Below are positions 1-9,352 of a stretch of 64,000 bases of DNA, one piece after another. Every line of letters starts with the position of its first letter. The stretch's first letter is position 1. The notes beneath the pieces are model-generated. The model saw nothing but the letters and a program-made list of their open reading frames with translations, ran no database searches and was not told the origin of the DNA. The translations under genes were made by a program, and so were the position numbers. Source of the stretch: Mycolicibacterium phocaicum (lineage in GTDB: Bacteria > Actinomycetota > Actinomycetes > Mycobacteriales > Mycobacteriaceae); NCBI RefSeq assembly GCF_010731115.1, contig NZ_AP022616.1:992001-1056000 (forward strand), given 5' to 3'.

Positions 1-124
1 TCCCTCGCCGGTACTCCTGGACAGGTCATGCGGTGAATCCTCAGCCAGCCTAGTGCGGTGAGGAACCTCACGTGCGGTACCGGACCCGCGCCCAGCGAGT
101 CGGAGATGTCCTACCGTCCCGAGC
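1..124. other. left-edge segment without a gene
   Basis: No convincing coding sequence lies between the window edge and the stop of the epimerase gene. The only structure I see is a perfect 6-2-6 palindrome (GTGAGG-AA-CCTCAC, 58-71). Its two-base loop and lack of a T-run make it a poor terminator. It could be an operator or the end of an element that lies outside the window. Confidence 0.4.
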
Positions 125-1087
125 TCAGTTGAGCCTTCGCGGAAGCAGCCGGTACCGGGTCCGTTCCGGATCGGCCTGGAACCAGTCGAGTGTCCCGCGG
201 ATGCCGTCGTCCCAGCCGGTGGCCGTCAGGCCGGTGAGTTCACGAAACTTGCTGTCGTCCAAGACAAATGGCCGTTCGAATTGGTAGAGCAACTCGCCGC
301 CTTCGCGGACCAGCGGAACGAAGGGACTCAGTAGTCGAACCGTTCTCGCCGTCATGCGCCTGACACCGGGCGTGGTACCGGCCTGCCGCCCGGCGATGGC
401 AATCAAGGCGCGTCCGGTGGTCGGCGCGGCGACCGGAACGTGGAACACCTCGCCCCCGACACCGGCTCGCTGCCCGAGATCGGCCAGCGCCCTGCCGAAA
501 TCGCCGATGTAGGTCGGGGTTATCGGCATGTCCGGGTCCCCCGGCCACACGGCACGCCGCCCTGTGAGTGCGGCGGCGAAGACGTTGGACGCAACGAGCG
601 ACACCACCCGCGGACCGTAGAGCTCACCGGCGCGACCGATGACCGTCTCGGTCTGCCCCCGCATGTGCGCCGCGGAAATCATTTCGGCGACCAGCGCGCG
701 CAGGGCCCCCTTGTAGGCCACCGGGCGGATCGGCGAGTCTTCCCGCATCGGGCCGTCGACCTTGCCGTACATCCAGGTGTCGTCCGCGTACACCAACCGG
801 GCCCCGACGTAACCGGCCGCACTGATGAGCGACGTCGCCAGGTCCACATATGTGGGCAGCCACGCGTCCATGGGCGGCAGCGCGCAGTGGTAAATGGCGT
901 CGGCGCCACCGCAGACCTCGATCATCTGCCCGGTGTCCGTCGCGTCGGCCGCGATCGCTTGGACTCCCGGCGGCGCGCCGCGCCCACTCCGGCTGACGGC
1001 CCGCACGGTGTGGCCCGCCGCCGATAGTTCGGTGCACACCACCGAGCCGGCGGCTCCATTTGCTCCTACGACAACGTGAATACCCAT
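125..1087 (-). CDS. NAD(P)-dependent epimerase/dehydratase (extended SDR-like)
   Basis: This 320-residue protein has an N-terminal Rossmann fold with the glycine-rich dinucleotide motif VVGANGAAG at residues 6-14 and the overall layout of extended short-chain dehydrogenase/NAD-dependent epimerases. The usual YxxxK catalytic pair is not intact: the tyrosine region reads AYKGAL, with no lysine four residues on. It may therefore be an atypical or non-catalytic member, and the substrate cannot be named. It is transcribed divergently from a TetR-family gene 59 bp away. A TACTAT -10-like hexamer (minus strand, 1119-1114) sits between two palindromic operators, so repression by that TetR protein is the simplest reading. 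ATG start at 1087. Confidence 0.85.
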   Translation of the reverse strand: MGIHVVVGANGAAGSVVCTELSAAGHTVRAVSRSGRGAPPGVQAIAADATDTGQMIEVCGGADAIYHCALPPMDAWLPTYVDLATSLISAAGYVGARLVYADDTWMYGKVDGPMREDSPIRPVAYKGALRALVAEMISAAHMRGQTETVIGRAGELYGPRVVSLVASNVFAAALTGRRAVWPGDPDMPITPTYIGDFGRALADLGQRAGVGGEVFHVPVAAPTTGRALIAIAGRQAGTTPGVRRMTARTVRLLSPFVPLVREGGELLYQFERPFVLDDSKFRELTGLTATGWDDGIRGTLDWFQADPERTRYRLLPRRLN

Positions 1088-1093
1088 GTCCTC

Positions 1094-1135
1094 ATCCTCT
1101 ACTTTTGTAGAGGATAGTACTCTACAAAAGTAGAG
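1094..1135. promoter_or_regulatory. paired palindromic TetR operators in a divergent promoter
   Basis: Two 16-bp palindromes, CTCTAC-TTTT-GTAGAG (1097-1112) and CTCTAC-AAAA-GTAGAG (1120-1135), have centres 23 bp apart and are exact reverse complements of each other. The left copy extends to 9-bp arms (1094-1115). The 7-bp spacer holds TACTAT on the minus strand, a -10 candidate for the epimerase. The site lies between a TetR gene and its divergent target, the typical place for an autoregulatory TetR operator. Binding itself is inferred. Confidence 0.8.
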
Positions 1136-1146
1136 AGGAGACGCGC

Positions 1147-1713
1147 GTGATTGAAGATCGTCGTACGGTCGTGGCTGAGGCCGCCATCGCCGCGCTCGCG
1201 ACCAGGGGTGCGCGCGGCCTGACGCATCGGGCGGTTGATCAGCTGGCCGGCCTGCCCGAAGGCTCGACGTCGTACTACTTCCGCACCCGCGCCGCCCTGC
1301 TCCAGGCGTGCGCGGAGCACCTCGTCGCCCGGACGCAGCGCGAGCTGGGACCGGCGCTCGAAGAACGTGCCCAGCTCACCCTTCAGGAACTCGCCGCGCT
1401 CGCCGCGCAAGCCGTCTGCGCCTGGACGGCGGAGGGTGGGCTGCTTGTGCTCGCCCGTCACGAGTTGCTCCTGGAATCCGCCAGGCAGCCCGAAATACAC
1501 CAGACGTTGACTGCAGCCAGCGGCTATCTACAGAAGTGGCTGGAGGACCGGATCGCCGAACTCGGCCTACCGGCGGCGCCCGCGCGTGCCGCCGAACTCA
1601 TCGCCTGCCTCGACGGCATAGCCCTGGCGGCCGCGGTGGCGGGGCAACCAGACGGGGACGCTGTGGGCCGCAGCGTCACTCGAGTGGTGAACGGGCTACT
1701 GACCGAACCGTAG
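1147..1713 (+). CDS. TetR/AcrR-family transcriptional regulator
   Basis: The protein has 188 residues. Its N-terminal ~55 residues form a TetR-type helix-turn-helix, with the recognition region around LPEGSTSYYF, which resembles the usual G-x-YxYF motif. The rest is an alanine- and leucine-rich helical ligand-binding and dimerisation domain typical of the family. GTG start, preceded by GAGAGGAG about 8 nt upstream. It is divergent from the epimerase gene and separated from it by a double palindromic operator, so it probably represses both itself and that gene. The ligand is unknown. It ends 3 bp before the convergent end of whiA. Confidence 0.9.
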   Translation: MIEDRRTVVAEAAIAALATRGARGLTHRAVDQLAGLPEGSTSYYFRTRAALLQACAEHLVARTQRELGPALEERAQLTLQELAALAAQAVCAWTAEGGLLVLARHELLLESARQPEIHQTLTAASGYLQKWLEDRIAELGLPAAPARAAELIACLDGIALAAAVAGQPDGDAVGRSVTRVVNGLLTEP

Positions 1714-1716
1714 CGG

Positions 1717-2700
1717 CTAGGCGTCGTCGAGCAGGTCCGGGGTGACGGCCGACTCGGTGTCCGGAATGCCTTCCAGCTTGGCTTTCCGGTCGGCCATCGA
1801 CAGCAGGCGCCGAATCCGGCCTGCGACAGCATCTTTCGTCATCGGCGGGTCGGCCAGCCGGCCCAGTTCCTCGAGCGACGCCTGCCGGTGCTCGACACGC
1901 AACCGGCCCGCGGCCGAAAGGTGGTCGGGCACCGTGTCGCCGAGGATGTCCAGCGCCCGCTCGACCCGGGCCGCGGCCGCGACAGCCGCCCGGGCGGACC
2001 GGCGCAGGTTCGCGTCGTCGAAGTTGGCCAGCCGGTTGGCGGTGGCGCGCACCTCGCGGCGCATCCGCCGTTCTTCCCAATTGAGCCGCGTGTCCTGGGC
2101 GCCCATCCGGGTCAGCAACGCACCGATGGCCTCGCCGTCGCGCACCACCACGCGGTCACTGCCGCGCACCTCGCGCGCCTTGGCGCTGACCCCGAGCCGG
2201 CGGGCCGCACCGACCAACGCCAGTGCCGCCTCCGGTCCGGGGCAACTGACCTCGAGCGCCGACGACCGCCCGGGCTCGGTCAGCGAACCGTGCGCGAGGA
2301 ACGCGCCGCGCCACGCCGCCTCGGCGTCGCCGACGCTGCCGCCGACCACCTGGGCCGGCAGGCCACGGACGGGCCGGCCACGCAGATCGAGCAGTCCGGT
2401 CTGACGCGCCAGTGCCTCACCGTCCTGCGCGACGCGCACCACGTACCGGGTGCTCTTGCGGATGCCGCTGGCCGACAGCACGTGCACGACGGCGTTGTAG
2501 CCGTACAGGTCGTAGATGTCCTTGCGCAGGCGCCGGGCGATGCTGCCCAGGTCGACCTCGGCCTCGACGACGACGCGTCCGGCCACGATGTGCAGGCCGC
2601 CGGCGAAGCGCAGCAGCGACGCCACCTCGGCCCGGCGTGCGGTCACCGAGTTGACGACCAGCCGGCTCAGCTCGTCCTTCACTTCCGACGTCATCGCCAC
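1717..2700 (-). CDS. whiA: sporulation-regulator homologue WhiA
   Basis: WhiA is a DNA-binding protein with an N-terminal LAGLIDADG-homing-endonuclease-like fold and a C-terminal helix-turn-helix. In streptomycetes it acts with WhiB to switch on cell division. In non-sporulating actinobacteria and bacilli it is linked to division and chromosome functions. The 327 residues match the length of the M. tuberculosis protein, including the C-terminal stretch [20 protein letters not shown]. It is the last gene of the operon, and its start (GTG 2700 or ATG 2694) overlaps the yvcK stop, so translation is coupled. The GTG is preferred because the resulting N-terminus [11 protein letters not shown] matches mycobacterial WhiA. 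Confidence 0.97.
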   Translation of the reverse strand: MAMTSEVKDELSRLVVNSVTARRAEVASLLRFAGGLHIVAGRVVVEAEVDLGSIARRLRKDIYDLYGYNAVVHVLSASGIRKSTRYVVRVAQDGEALARQTGLLDLRGRPVRGLPAQVVGGSVGDAEAAWRGAFLAHGSLTEPGRSSALEVSCPGPEAALALVGAARRLGVSAKAREVRGSDRVVVRDGEAIGALLTRMGAQDTRLNWEERRMRREVRATANRLANFDDANLRRSARAAVAAAARVERALDILGDTVPDHLSAAGRLRVEHRQASLEELGRLADPPMTKDAVAGRIRRLLSMADRKAKLEGIPDTESAVTPDLLDDA

Positions 2701-3761
2701 GAATCGTCACCTCTTGGTCCTTCAGGGGCCGGCTGCTGACGGAATCCGTCGGCCGACCGAGCGGCGGGAGTGGATGGCTCGTATGCGGGCCGGGCCGGTG
2801 CGCTGCCATTGAGACGCACCCGCTCCAGAGCTGCCGCAAGCCGTGCCGGGTCATGTAAAGGTGTACCAGGTCGGGATACGTCAGCAAACTCGACCTGAGC
2901 CTCGAGAAACGACGCCGCCCGACGCAGTTGGTCGCGTTCCCGCTCACTGGGGACACTGGCCGCGTCCACGATGATGTCGTGCACCGTCAGGCCCGGGGCG
3001 TGCTGCGACAGCACGTGCACGTGCCGTTCGGCGGAGAACCCGGCGGTTTCCCCCGGTTCGGCGGCGAGGTTGAGCACCAGGGCCCGGCGCGCCGAGGTCG
3101 CCTGCAGGGCAGCCAGCAGCTGGGGCACCAGCACATGCGGGATCACACTGCTGAACCAGGAACCCGGACCGAGCACCACCAGGTCGGCCGACATGATGGC
3201 GTCGACGGCCTGCCGGGTGGCCGGCGGATCACCCGGCAGCAGCCGGACCCGCCGCACCTTGCCCGGTGTGGTGGCGACCGCGACCTGACCGCGGATCACG
3301 CGGCTCATCCGCGGATCGGCCTCGAGCCCGGACACGTCGGCCTCGATCTGCAGCGCGATGGGACACATCGGCAGCACGCGGCCCTTGACCCCCAGGATCC
3401 GGCCGAGCTCGTCGAGCGCCGCGACCGGGTCGGCGAGCACCTCGTTGAGGCCGGCGAGCAGGAGGTTGCCGATCGGGTGACCGGCCAGAGCGCCGCTGCC
3501 GTTGAAGCGGTGCTGGATGATGGTGGCCCACAACTGCCCGTGCGGACTGTCAGATGCCAAGGCCGCCAACGCCATTCGGAGATCGCCCGGGGGCACGATG
3601 TCCAGTTCGGAACGCAGCCGGCCCGACGACCCACCGTCATCGGCGACGGTGACGACGGCGGTGACGTGCGGCGTCAGCCGACGCGCCGCGGACAGCGTCG
3701 CGTACAGGCCGTGCCCGCCGCCGAGCGCGACGATGCGCGCGGGAGCCCGATCCTCCGTCAT
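2691..3761 (-). CDS. yvcK: YvcK/CuvA family protein (gluconeogenesis and cell-wall morphogenesis factor)
   Basis: This 356-residue member of the YvcK family (CofD-like fold) carries the N-terminal nucleotide-binding-type motif [12 protein letters not shown] at residues 12-23 and the conserved segment [11 protein letters not shown]. YvcK proteins bind UDP-sugars and are needed for growth and wall synthesis on gluconeogenic carbon sources. The mycobacterial orthologue is called CuvA. The C-terminal ~40 residues are proline- and alanine-rich, probably disordered, and not part of the fold. It overlaps rapZ upstream and whiA downstream by a few bases, as in other mycobacteria. Confidence 0.95.
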   Translation of the reverse strand: MTEDRAPARIVALGGGHGLYATLSAARRLTPHVTAVVTVADDGGSSGRLRSELDIVPPGDLRMALAALASDSPHGQLWATIIQHRFNGSGALAGHPIGNLLLAGLNEVLADPVAALDELGRILGVKGRVLPMCPIALQIEADVSGLEADPRMSRVIRGQVAVATTPGKVRRVRLLPGDPPATRQAVDAIMSADLVVLGPGSWFSSVIPHVLVPQLLAALQATSARRALVLNLAAEPGETAGFSAERHVHVLSQHAPGLTVHDIIVDAASVPSERERDQLRRAASFLEAQVEFADVSRPGTPLHDPARLAAALERVRLNGSAPARPAYEPSTPAARSADGFRQQPAPEGPRGDDSWR

Positions 3762-4663
3762 TCGCGCCCCAGATCCCGGTGCAGCACACGCACGGTCAGG
3801 TGGTCACCGCCACGTAGCCGGTTGGCCAGCGCTTCGGCGATCGCCACACTGCGATGCTTGCCGCCGGTGCAGCCGATGGCCACGGTCATGTAGCGCTTCC
3901 CCTCCCTGCGATAGCCGTCGATCACAACCCCCAGCAGCCGATGGTAGGTGTCCAGGAACTCGGCGGCGCCCTCTTGTCCCAGCACGTAGTCCCGAACCGC
4001 CGGATGCTGCCCGGTATGGGGCCGCAACTCGTCGACCCAATGCGGATTCGGCAGGAACCGGACATCCATCACGGTGTCGGCGTCCATCGGCAGACCATAT
4101 TTATAGCCGAAACTCTCGACCGTAACGCTCGTCCCGGCGACGGCCTCCCCGCTGAAGGCGCGTTCGATGCCGGCCCGCAGCGCCGGCACCGGCAGTGTCG
4201 AGGTGTCGATGATCAGATCGGCCGTGGCGCGCACCGACTCCAGCAATCTCCGTTCGGCGGCAATGCCTTCCGCGAGCGTCTGGTTGCCCTGCAGGGGGTG
4301 ACTGCGCCGGTTCTGCTCGTAGCGGCGCACCAGGATGTCGTCCGACGCCTCCAGGAACAGCACCCGCGGGAAGACGCTGCGAGTCGCCAATTCACGGCGC
4401 ACAAAATCGAGGTCGCCCGTGAAGCCGCGGGACCGGACGTCCATCACCACGGCCAGCTTGGTGATGCGCGATCCGGCAGCCAGGCCCAGCTCGACCATCC
4501 GGGTGATCAGCTCCGGGGGCAGATTGTCGGCGACGTACCAGCCGAGGTCCTCGAGCACCTTGGCGGCGGTGCCGCGCCCGGCGCCGGACAGACCCGTGAC
4601 CAGAACCACGTCGATCTCACCGGCAGCACCGTCCATCTGATCGTCCGTCACGACTTCGTCCAT
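3758..4663 (-). CDS. rapZ: RapZ (YvcJ) nucleotide-binding / RNase adaptor protein
   Basis: The P-loop is near the N-terminus (LVTGLSGAGRGTAAKVLEDL), and the C-terminal domain has the conserved HHxxx/GCTGGKHRSVA segment of the family. In E. coli RapZ targets sRNAs that control GlmS, the amino-sugar enzyme feeding peptidoglycan; in Gram-positives the role is less clear. The P-loop reads GAGRGT, so the usual Walker lysine is replaced by arginine, which may weaken nucleotide binding. The frame stays open upstream to 4771, inside uvrC. I take the ATG at 4663 because it gives 301 residues, the usual mycobacterial length; ATG 4714 is the alternative. Confidence 0.9.
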   Translation of the reverse strand: MDEVVTDDQMDGAAGEIDVVLVTGLSGAGRGTAAKVLEDLGWYVADNLPPELITRMVELGLAAGSRITKLAVVMDVRSRGFTGDLDFVRRELATRSVFPRVLFLEASDDILVRRYEQNRRSHPLQGNQTLAEGIAAERRLLESVRATADLIIDTSTLPVPALRAGIERAFSGEAVAGTSVTVESFGYKYGLPMDADTVMDVRFLPNPHWVDELRPHTGQHPAVRDYVLGQEGAAEFLDTYHRLLGVVIDGYRREGKRYMTVAIGCTGGKHRSVAIAEALANRLRGGDHLTVRVLHRDLGRE

Positions 4664-4694
4664 CCCCCGCTGCTCATCGACTGGTGCTGCGCGC

Positions 4695-6701
4695 TCACTG
4701 CTCTGTCCGATCATTGCCGATAACCGTCGGCGCCGCCCCAGAATCCGGCTGGGAATCGGACCGCAGCGCATCCACCACCGCCTGCGCCGTCGCCGCCCCG
4801 ATGCCCGGCACCGCCGTCAGTTCGTCGACGCCGGCCTCCTTCAACCGTGCCACCGAACCGAAGTGGGTGACCAATGCCTTGCGCCGATGTTCACCCAGGC
4901 CGGGGATCGCGTCGAGCACCGACGCCGTCATCCGCTTCGATCGTTTGCTGCGGTGATAGCTGATGGCGAATCGGTGGGCTTCATCACGCACGCGCTGCAG
5001 CAGATACAGGCCCTCGCCGTTGCGCGGCATGATCAGCGGGTCCGGCTGCTCGGGAACCCACACCTCTTCCAGGCGTTTGGCCAGCCCGATGACCGCCACA
5101 TCGGTGACGCCCAATTCGTCGAGCACCGCGGCCGCCGCGTTCACCTGCGGCGCACCGCCGTCGACCACGAACAGGTTGGGTGGATACGCGAATCGCTTTG
5201 GCCGTACCGGGGTTTCGGTGGCGTCGGTCACGTCTGTGTTCTCCAGCACCTGGGTGTCCGCGACATGACGCGCGAAGCGCCGGCGGGTGACCTCGGCGAT
5301 GGACGCGACGTCGTCGGACCGGCCGCCGCCCGCGGCCTCACGAATCGCGTAGTGCCGGTAGTCGGACTTGCGCGGCAGGCCATCCTCGAACACCACCAGC
5401 GAGGCCACCACGTCGGTACCCTGCACGTGACTGATGTCGACGCACTCGATACGCAGTGGCGCATCATCGAGCTCCAGCGAATCCTGGATGCTCTGCAGCG
5501 CTTCGGATCTGGCGTTGAAGTCGCCGGCGCGCTTGAGCTTGTGCTGCGCCAGCGCGTCCTTCGCATTGCGCTGCACCGTGTCCGCCAGCGCGCGCTTGTC
5601 GCCGCGCTGCGCCACCCGCAGCTGCACACGCGAACCCCGCAGCCCGGACAGCCAGACGGCGAGTTCGTCGGCGTTGTCCGGAAGTACCGGCACCAGAACC
5701 TCTTTGGGCACCGGATTGGTGGTCTCATCGGCCGGTCCGGCGCCGCGCAGTTCGGCCTGATCGCCGTAGAACTGCGTGAGGAACTGGCTCACCAGATAGT
5801 CCTCGCCGGACTCCCCCGGTTCGCCGGACTTCTCGATGACCCAGCCACGCTGACCCCGGACCCGGCCACCGCGGACGTGGAACACCTGTACGGCGGCTTC
5901 CAGGTCGTCATCGGCGAAGGCCACCACGTCGGCGTCGGTGCCGTCACCGAGCACCACGGCCTGCTTCTCCAGCGCCCGCTTGAGTGCCGAGATGTTGTCC
6001 CGCAGCCGCGCCGCCCGCTCGAACTCCAGTTCCTCGGCGGCCTCGGCCATCTGCTGTTCCATGTCCCGCGCCAGTCGGTCGGTCTTACCGGCCAGGAAGT
6101 CGCAGAAGTCGTCGACGATCTTGCGGTGCTCGGCGGCGGTCACCCGCCCGACGCACGGGGCCGAGCACTTGTCGATGTAGCCCAGCAGGCAGGGCCGACC
6201 GATCTGGTTGTGCCGCTTGAACACTCCGTTCGAGCAGGTGCGCGCCGGGAAGACCCGCGTCAGCAGGTCCAGCGTCTCGCGGATGGCCCAGGCGTGCGAG
6301 TACGGGCCGAAGTACCGGACGCCTTTGCGCCGCGGGCCGCGGTAGACGAACAGCCGCGGGTACTCCTCGTTGAGGGTGACCGCCAGCACGGGGTACGACT
6401 TGTCGTCGCGGTACCGGATGTTGAATCGCGGATCGAATTCCTTGATCCAGTTGTATTCCAGTTGCAGCGCTTCGACTTCGGTCGTGACGACCGTCCACTC
6501 GACGCTGCCGGCCGTGGTCACCATCTGCCGGGTGCGCGGCGAGAGCGCCGACAGGTCGGCGAAGTACGAGTTCAGGCGGCTCCGCAGGCTCTTGGCCTTG
6601 CCGACATAAATGACCCGACCGTGCGGATCCCGGAACCGGTACACCCCCGGTTCCAACGGGATGGTTCCCGGCGCAGGCCGGTACGTCGATGGATCAGGCA
6701 C
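4695..6701 (-). CDS. uvrC: excinuclease ABC subunit C
   Basis: UvrC makes both incisions in nucleotide-excision repair together with UvrAB. The 668 residues show the family architecture: an N-terminal GIY-YIG nuclease domain ([19 protein letters not shown], about 19-37), a cysteine cluster, a UVR motif near residue 200 ([18 protein letters not shown]), an RNase-H-like endonuclease domain ([19 protein letters not shown]), and a C-terminal tandem helix-hairpin-helix ([24 protein letters not shown]). It lies 9 bp downstream of murD2 and 31 bp upstream of rapZ on the same strand, so it is an internal gene of the long operon. Confidence 0.97.
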   Translation of the reverse strand: MPDPSTYRPAPGTIPLEPGVYRFRDPHGRVIYVGKAKSLRSRLNSYFADLSALSPRTRQMVTTAGSVEWTVVTTEVEALQLEYNWIKEFDPRFNIRYRDDKSYPVLAVTLNEEYPRLFVYRGPRRKGVRYFGPYSHAWAIRETLDLLTRVFPARTCSNGVFKRHNQIGRPCLLGYIDKCSAPCVGRVTAAEHRKIVDDFCDFLAGKTDRLARDMEQQMAEAAEELEFERAARLRDNISALKRALEKQAVVLGDGTDADVVAFADDDLEAAVQVFHVRGGRVRGQRGWVIEKSGEPGESGEDYLVSQFLTQFYGDQAELRGAGPADETTNPVPKEVLVPVLPDNADELAVWLSGLRGSRVQLRVAQRGDKRALADTVQRNAKDALAQHKLKRAGDFNARSEALQSIQDSLELDDAPLRIECVDISHVQGTDVVASLVVFEDGLPRKSDYRHYAIREAAGGGRSDDVASIAEVTRRRFARHVADTQVLENTDVTDATETPVRPKRFAYPPNLFVVDGGAPQVNAAAAVLDELGVTDVAVIGLAKRLEEVWVPEQPDPLIMPRNGEGLYLLQRVRDEAHRFAISYHRSKRSKRMTASVLDAIPGLGEHRRKALVTHFGSVARLKEAGVDELTAVPGIGAATAQAVVDALRSDSQPDSGAAPTVIGNDRTEQ

Positions 6702-6710
6702 CGTTACAGG

Positions 6711-8024
6711 TTAGTTCGACGGGCTGACAGCATCGATGAGCTCGCAGAACGCCGCGGCCTTGGCCACGTAGTTCGCGTACAGGTCATAGCTCGCCGCACC
6801 CGGCGACAACAGCACGGCCGTCACTCCCGGCACGGCGGCCGCGACCTGCACCGCCGCCTGCAGACTGTCCACCGGGTGCACGCACGCGGGCTGCGCCGCG
6901 GCGAAGCGGCGACCGATCGCGGTGCCGTTGGTCGGTCCCTGGATGAGGTGAACGTCACGTGCGCCCGAGAGCAGATAGTCGTCGATCTGGTCGTAGTCGA
7001 GCTGACGGTCCATGCCGCCGACGATGAGCGCCACCCGGTCGTCGGGCCGCATCGAGCGCAGCGCGGCGACGACGCTCTCCCCGGTGGTGGCCAGGGTGTC
7101 GTCGATCCAGCGCACTCCCCCGGTGCGGCGCACGACCTGCAGCCGGTGCGGCAGCGCCTCGAATGTCGTTACCGCGCCGAGGAATTCGTCCTCGGTGACC
7201 GGCCGGCCGAGCACCTCGGCGGCCGCGACGGCCGCCAGTGCGCCGTTGACGACGTTGTGTTCGTAGGCCATGACGTAATCCCCCTCGGGACGCGTCACGT
7301 CCGCCGCGTCGACGGTGCGCACCACCGGTGGCGGCGCGATACCCAGTCGCTCGAGAGCCGCCAGCACCTGCGGCGTGGTGATCAGCACCTCGCCGCCGTG
7401 GCTGAAGATGTTGGCCTTCGCGCCGTGGTAGGCGTCGATGTCGCCGTGCCAGTCCAGGTGGTCCTCGAAGAGGTTGGTGATCACCGAGATCCGCGGTGAC
7501 GCAGTCACCAGCGCGCACTGCTGGCTGGACAGCTCGGCGACGACGACGGCGTCCGGCGCCGGCGCCAGGTCCGACAGCGGGGTGCCGATGTTTCCCGCCA
7601 CCACGGCATCGGCGCCGAGCCGCCGCAGCAGGTGCGACAGGAACGACGCCGTCGTGCTCTTGCCCTTGGTCCCGGTGACGCCGACGGTCTGTGCCGCGTA
7701 GCGGTGCAGGTACCAGTCGGCGGCGCTCGACAAGGTGGCGCCTGCGGCGCGCAGCTCGGCGAAAAACGGCTGATGCCAGGGTATCCCGGGGCTGAGGAAC
7801 ACCACGTCACAGTCCGCCAGTCGGGTCAGGTGTTCGGCGCCGCGCCACAGGCTCAGGTTGGCGATGTCGGTCGGCGCGTCCAGGGTGCCGCGGCCGGCGT
7901 CGTCGACGGCGTCGATCCGCGCCGCGCCCTCGGCCGCCGCGGTCCGGGCCAGCGACTGGCCCTCCTTGCCGAAGCCCCAGATGCCGACGGCGACACCGGC
8001 GAGCTGCGGACGTTGTGACGTCAC
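6711..8024 (-). CDS. murD2: MurD2-type Mur ligase (UDP-MurNAc-L-Ala:L-Glu ligase, predicted)
   Basis: This 437-residue Mur ligase has the complete ATP-grasping set: P-loop GTKGKST (118-124), NLFEDHLDWHG (184-194), the carbamylated-lysine region YHGAKANIF (K203), LPHRLQVV, and the C-terminal SPGAASYDLYANY. It resembles MurD but differs from the housekeeping form in the IDDTLATTGES segment. Adjacency to murL, with a 4-bp overlap, identifies it as the MurD2 partner. In Xanthomonas, MurD2 adds L-glutamate rather than D-glutamate to UDP-MurNAc-L-alanine, and MurL then inverts it. The ordinary murD should lie in the division cluster elsewhere, which cannot be seen here. The L-Glu specificity is inferred from context. 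Confidence 0.85.
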   Translation of the reverse strand: MTSQRPQLAGVAVGIWGFGKEGQSLARTAAAEGAARIDAVDDAGRGTLDAPTDIANLSLWRGAEHLTRLADCDVVFLSPGIPWHQPFFAELRAAGATLSSAADWYLHRYAAQTVGVTGTKGKSTTASFLSHLLRRLGADAVVAGNIGTPLSDLAPAPDAVVVAELSSQQCALVTASPRISVITNLFEDHLDWHGDIDAYHGAKANIFSHGGEVLITTPQVLAALERLGIAPPPVVRTVDAADVTRPEGDYVMAYEHNVVNGALAAVAAAEVLGRPVTEDEFLGAVTTFEALPHRLQVVRRTGGVRWIDDTLATTGESVVAALRSMRPDDRVALIVGGMDRQLDYDQIDDYLLSGARDVHLIQGPTNGTAIGRRFAAAQPACVHPVDSLQAAVQVAAAVPGVTAVLLSPGAASYDLYANYVAKAAAFCELIDAVSPSN

Positions 8025-9352
8025 GGCCGGTCGTCCAGGGCGGCGCGGTAGCGCTCGGGTACGTACTGCACTGCCGGGCTGTCGTCGTGGTCGGCGGCGA
8101 CGCGCTCCAGATCGGCTCGCGCACTGCGGAACTGCTCGACCAGCGGCAGGCCGGCCCAGGCCTCGTCGTCGAGGATGGTCAGCATCGACTCGGCGGCCTC
8201 GTAGTACTCACCGACGCACTCGAACGGCTTGTGCGCGCCGACCCCGAGGATGTCCTCGAACTCGGCCCGGCTGTCGGTGTCCTCGAACAGGTTTCGCCCG
8301 AAGATCGCCTCGACCTCGTCGCGGCCCAGCCGCGGCGCCATCAGCACGAAGACGAACTGACACTTCGGGCAATGCCCGCACCAGGTGGCGCCGCGGCGGC
8401 CGGCATCGAGCGCGAACGGCCGGTTACAGCTGATGAACGCGCGGAAGTACTGCGGACTGGCCGCGAACCGGTCGGCGATCTGCGACTCCGAGAGGCCACG
8501 CAGCAGCGAGAAATACCGGTCGGGGTTCAGCCCGTACGCGGCGAGGGTGTCTCGCAACAGCGTCTCGTAGGTGACGCTCTTGGACCACTGGTGGTTGATG
8601 TCCTGGCCCATCCACTCGACGTTGCCGACGTTGGACGAGCGCTCGTTGGACAGCACCACCGGACCGAGGCCCCTGGCGTCGGCCACGATCAAGCCGATGA
8701 TGCTGTTGATCGCGGTGACCGGGATGTGCCCGTTGTAGGCGCCGGCCGCGTTGACGTCGATGAGGGTGCGGTCGATGGTCCGCATGACACGCACGTGCGG
8801 CAGCCCGCTGATCTCGACGCACCGGTCGATCGGGTCGAACCTGTTGACGTTGAACAACACCGGCTGCAGCGGGGCGAGCGCCTCGATGGTCACCACCGAG
8901 TCCTTACCGCCGCCGACCGGCACCAGCGGCGGCGCGTCGGCGTTCCAGGTGTCCGGCTGCTGTTCGCCGATCTCGGCGCGGTCGCCGGTGAGCTCCGGGC
9001 TCAACGCGCCCGGCAGGTTGTTGCGGTAGGCGTACTCGCCGAGGCCGCCGGCCAGCACCTGACGCAGATACTCCCGTTCGAAATCGTAAGTCGCGAAAGC
9101 GATCTCGATCTGCGGTGGCGCGGCGGCCTTGTAATAGCTCAGCGCGCAGGTCAGCGTCAGCAGCCGCAGCAGCCGGTCGTCGGGCCGGCCACCGCCCAGG
9201 GTGTCGCCGAAGTCGACGGTCTCGGCGAAGCTGACGTCGTCGGCGGAGTCGGCCCCGCACATGGTGTAGCGCCCGTGGAACACGCCGCCCTCGATGTCGT
9301 AGCCGTCGATGCGGAACGACTTGTAGGACTGTGGGACAAAAGGTTTGGTCAC
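8021..9352 (-). CDS. murL: MurL: UDP-MurNAc-L-Ala-L-Glu epimerase (predicted)
   Basis: This 443-residue protein has a PP-loop ATP-pyrophosphatase-type signature PVGGGKDSVVTIEAL (GGGKDS at 147-152), a conserved NERSSNVGN segment (236-244) and a probable metal-binding CGHCPKC (325-331). This layout matches MurL, which uses ATP to activate and epimerise the terminal L-Glu of UDP-MurNAc-L-Ala-L-Glu to D-Glu, bypassing glutamate racemase. It overlaps murD2 downstream and a fold-IV PLP-like gene upstream by 4 bp each. MurL is best known from Xanthomonas and some actinomycetes, and I do not recall it in the M. tuberculosis uvrC locus. The family call is by motif and gene pairing, not by search. Confidence 0.82.
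   Translation of the reverse strand: MTKPFVPQSYKSFRIDGYDIEGGVFHGRYTMCGADSADDVSFAETVDFGDTLGGGRPDDRLLRLLTLTCALSYYKAAAPPQIEIAFATYDFEREYLRQVLAGGLGEYAYRNNLPGALSPELTGDRAEIGEQQPDTWNADAPPLVPVGGGKDSVVTIEALAPLQPVLFNVNRFDPIDRCVEISGLPHVRVMRTIDRTLIDVNAAGAYNGHIPVTAINSIIGLIVADARGLGPVVLSNERSSNVGNVEWMGQDINHQWSKSVTYETLLRDTLAAYGLNPDRYFSLLRGLSESQIADRFAASPQYFRAFISCNRPFALDAGRRGATWCGHCPKCQFVFVLMAPRLGRDEVEAIFGRNLFEDTDSRAEFEDILGVGAHKPFECVGEYYEAAESMLTILDDEAWAGLPLVEQFRSARADLERVAADHDDSPAVQYVPERYRAALDDRP

Noticed and set aside
58..71. Terminator at the left edge
   Set aside because: The palindrome GTGAGG-AA-CCTCAC has a two-base loop, short arms and no T-run.
4863..7499. 878-codon plus-strand open frame
   Set aside because: Antisense to uvrC and murD2; its translation is arginine/histidine-rich and typical of a high-GC shadow frame. 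The 1227-codon frame over carB was rejected for the same reason.
6711..8024. The housekeeping murD of the division cluster
   Set aside because: Neighbours are murL and uvrC, not mraY/ftsW, and the DxxATxxxES region departs from ordinary MurD, so MurD2 fits better.
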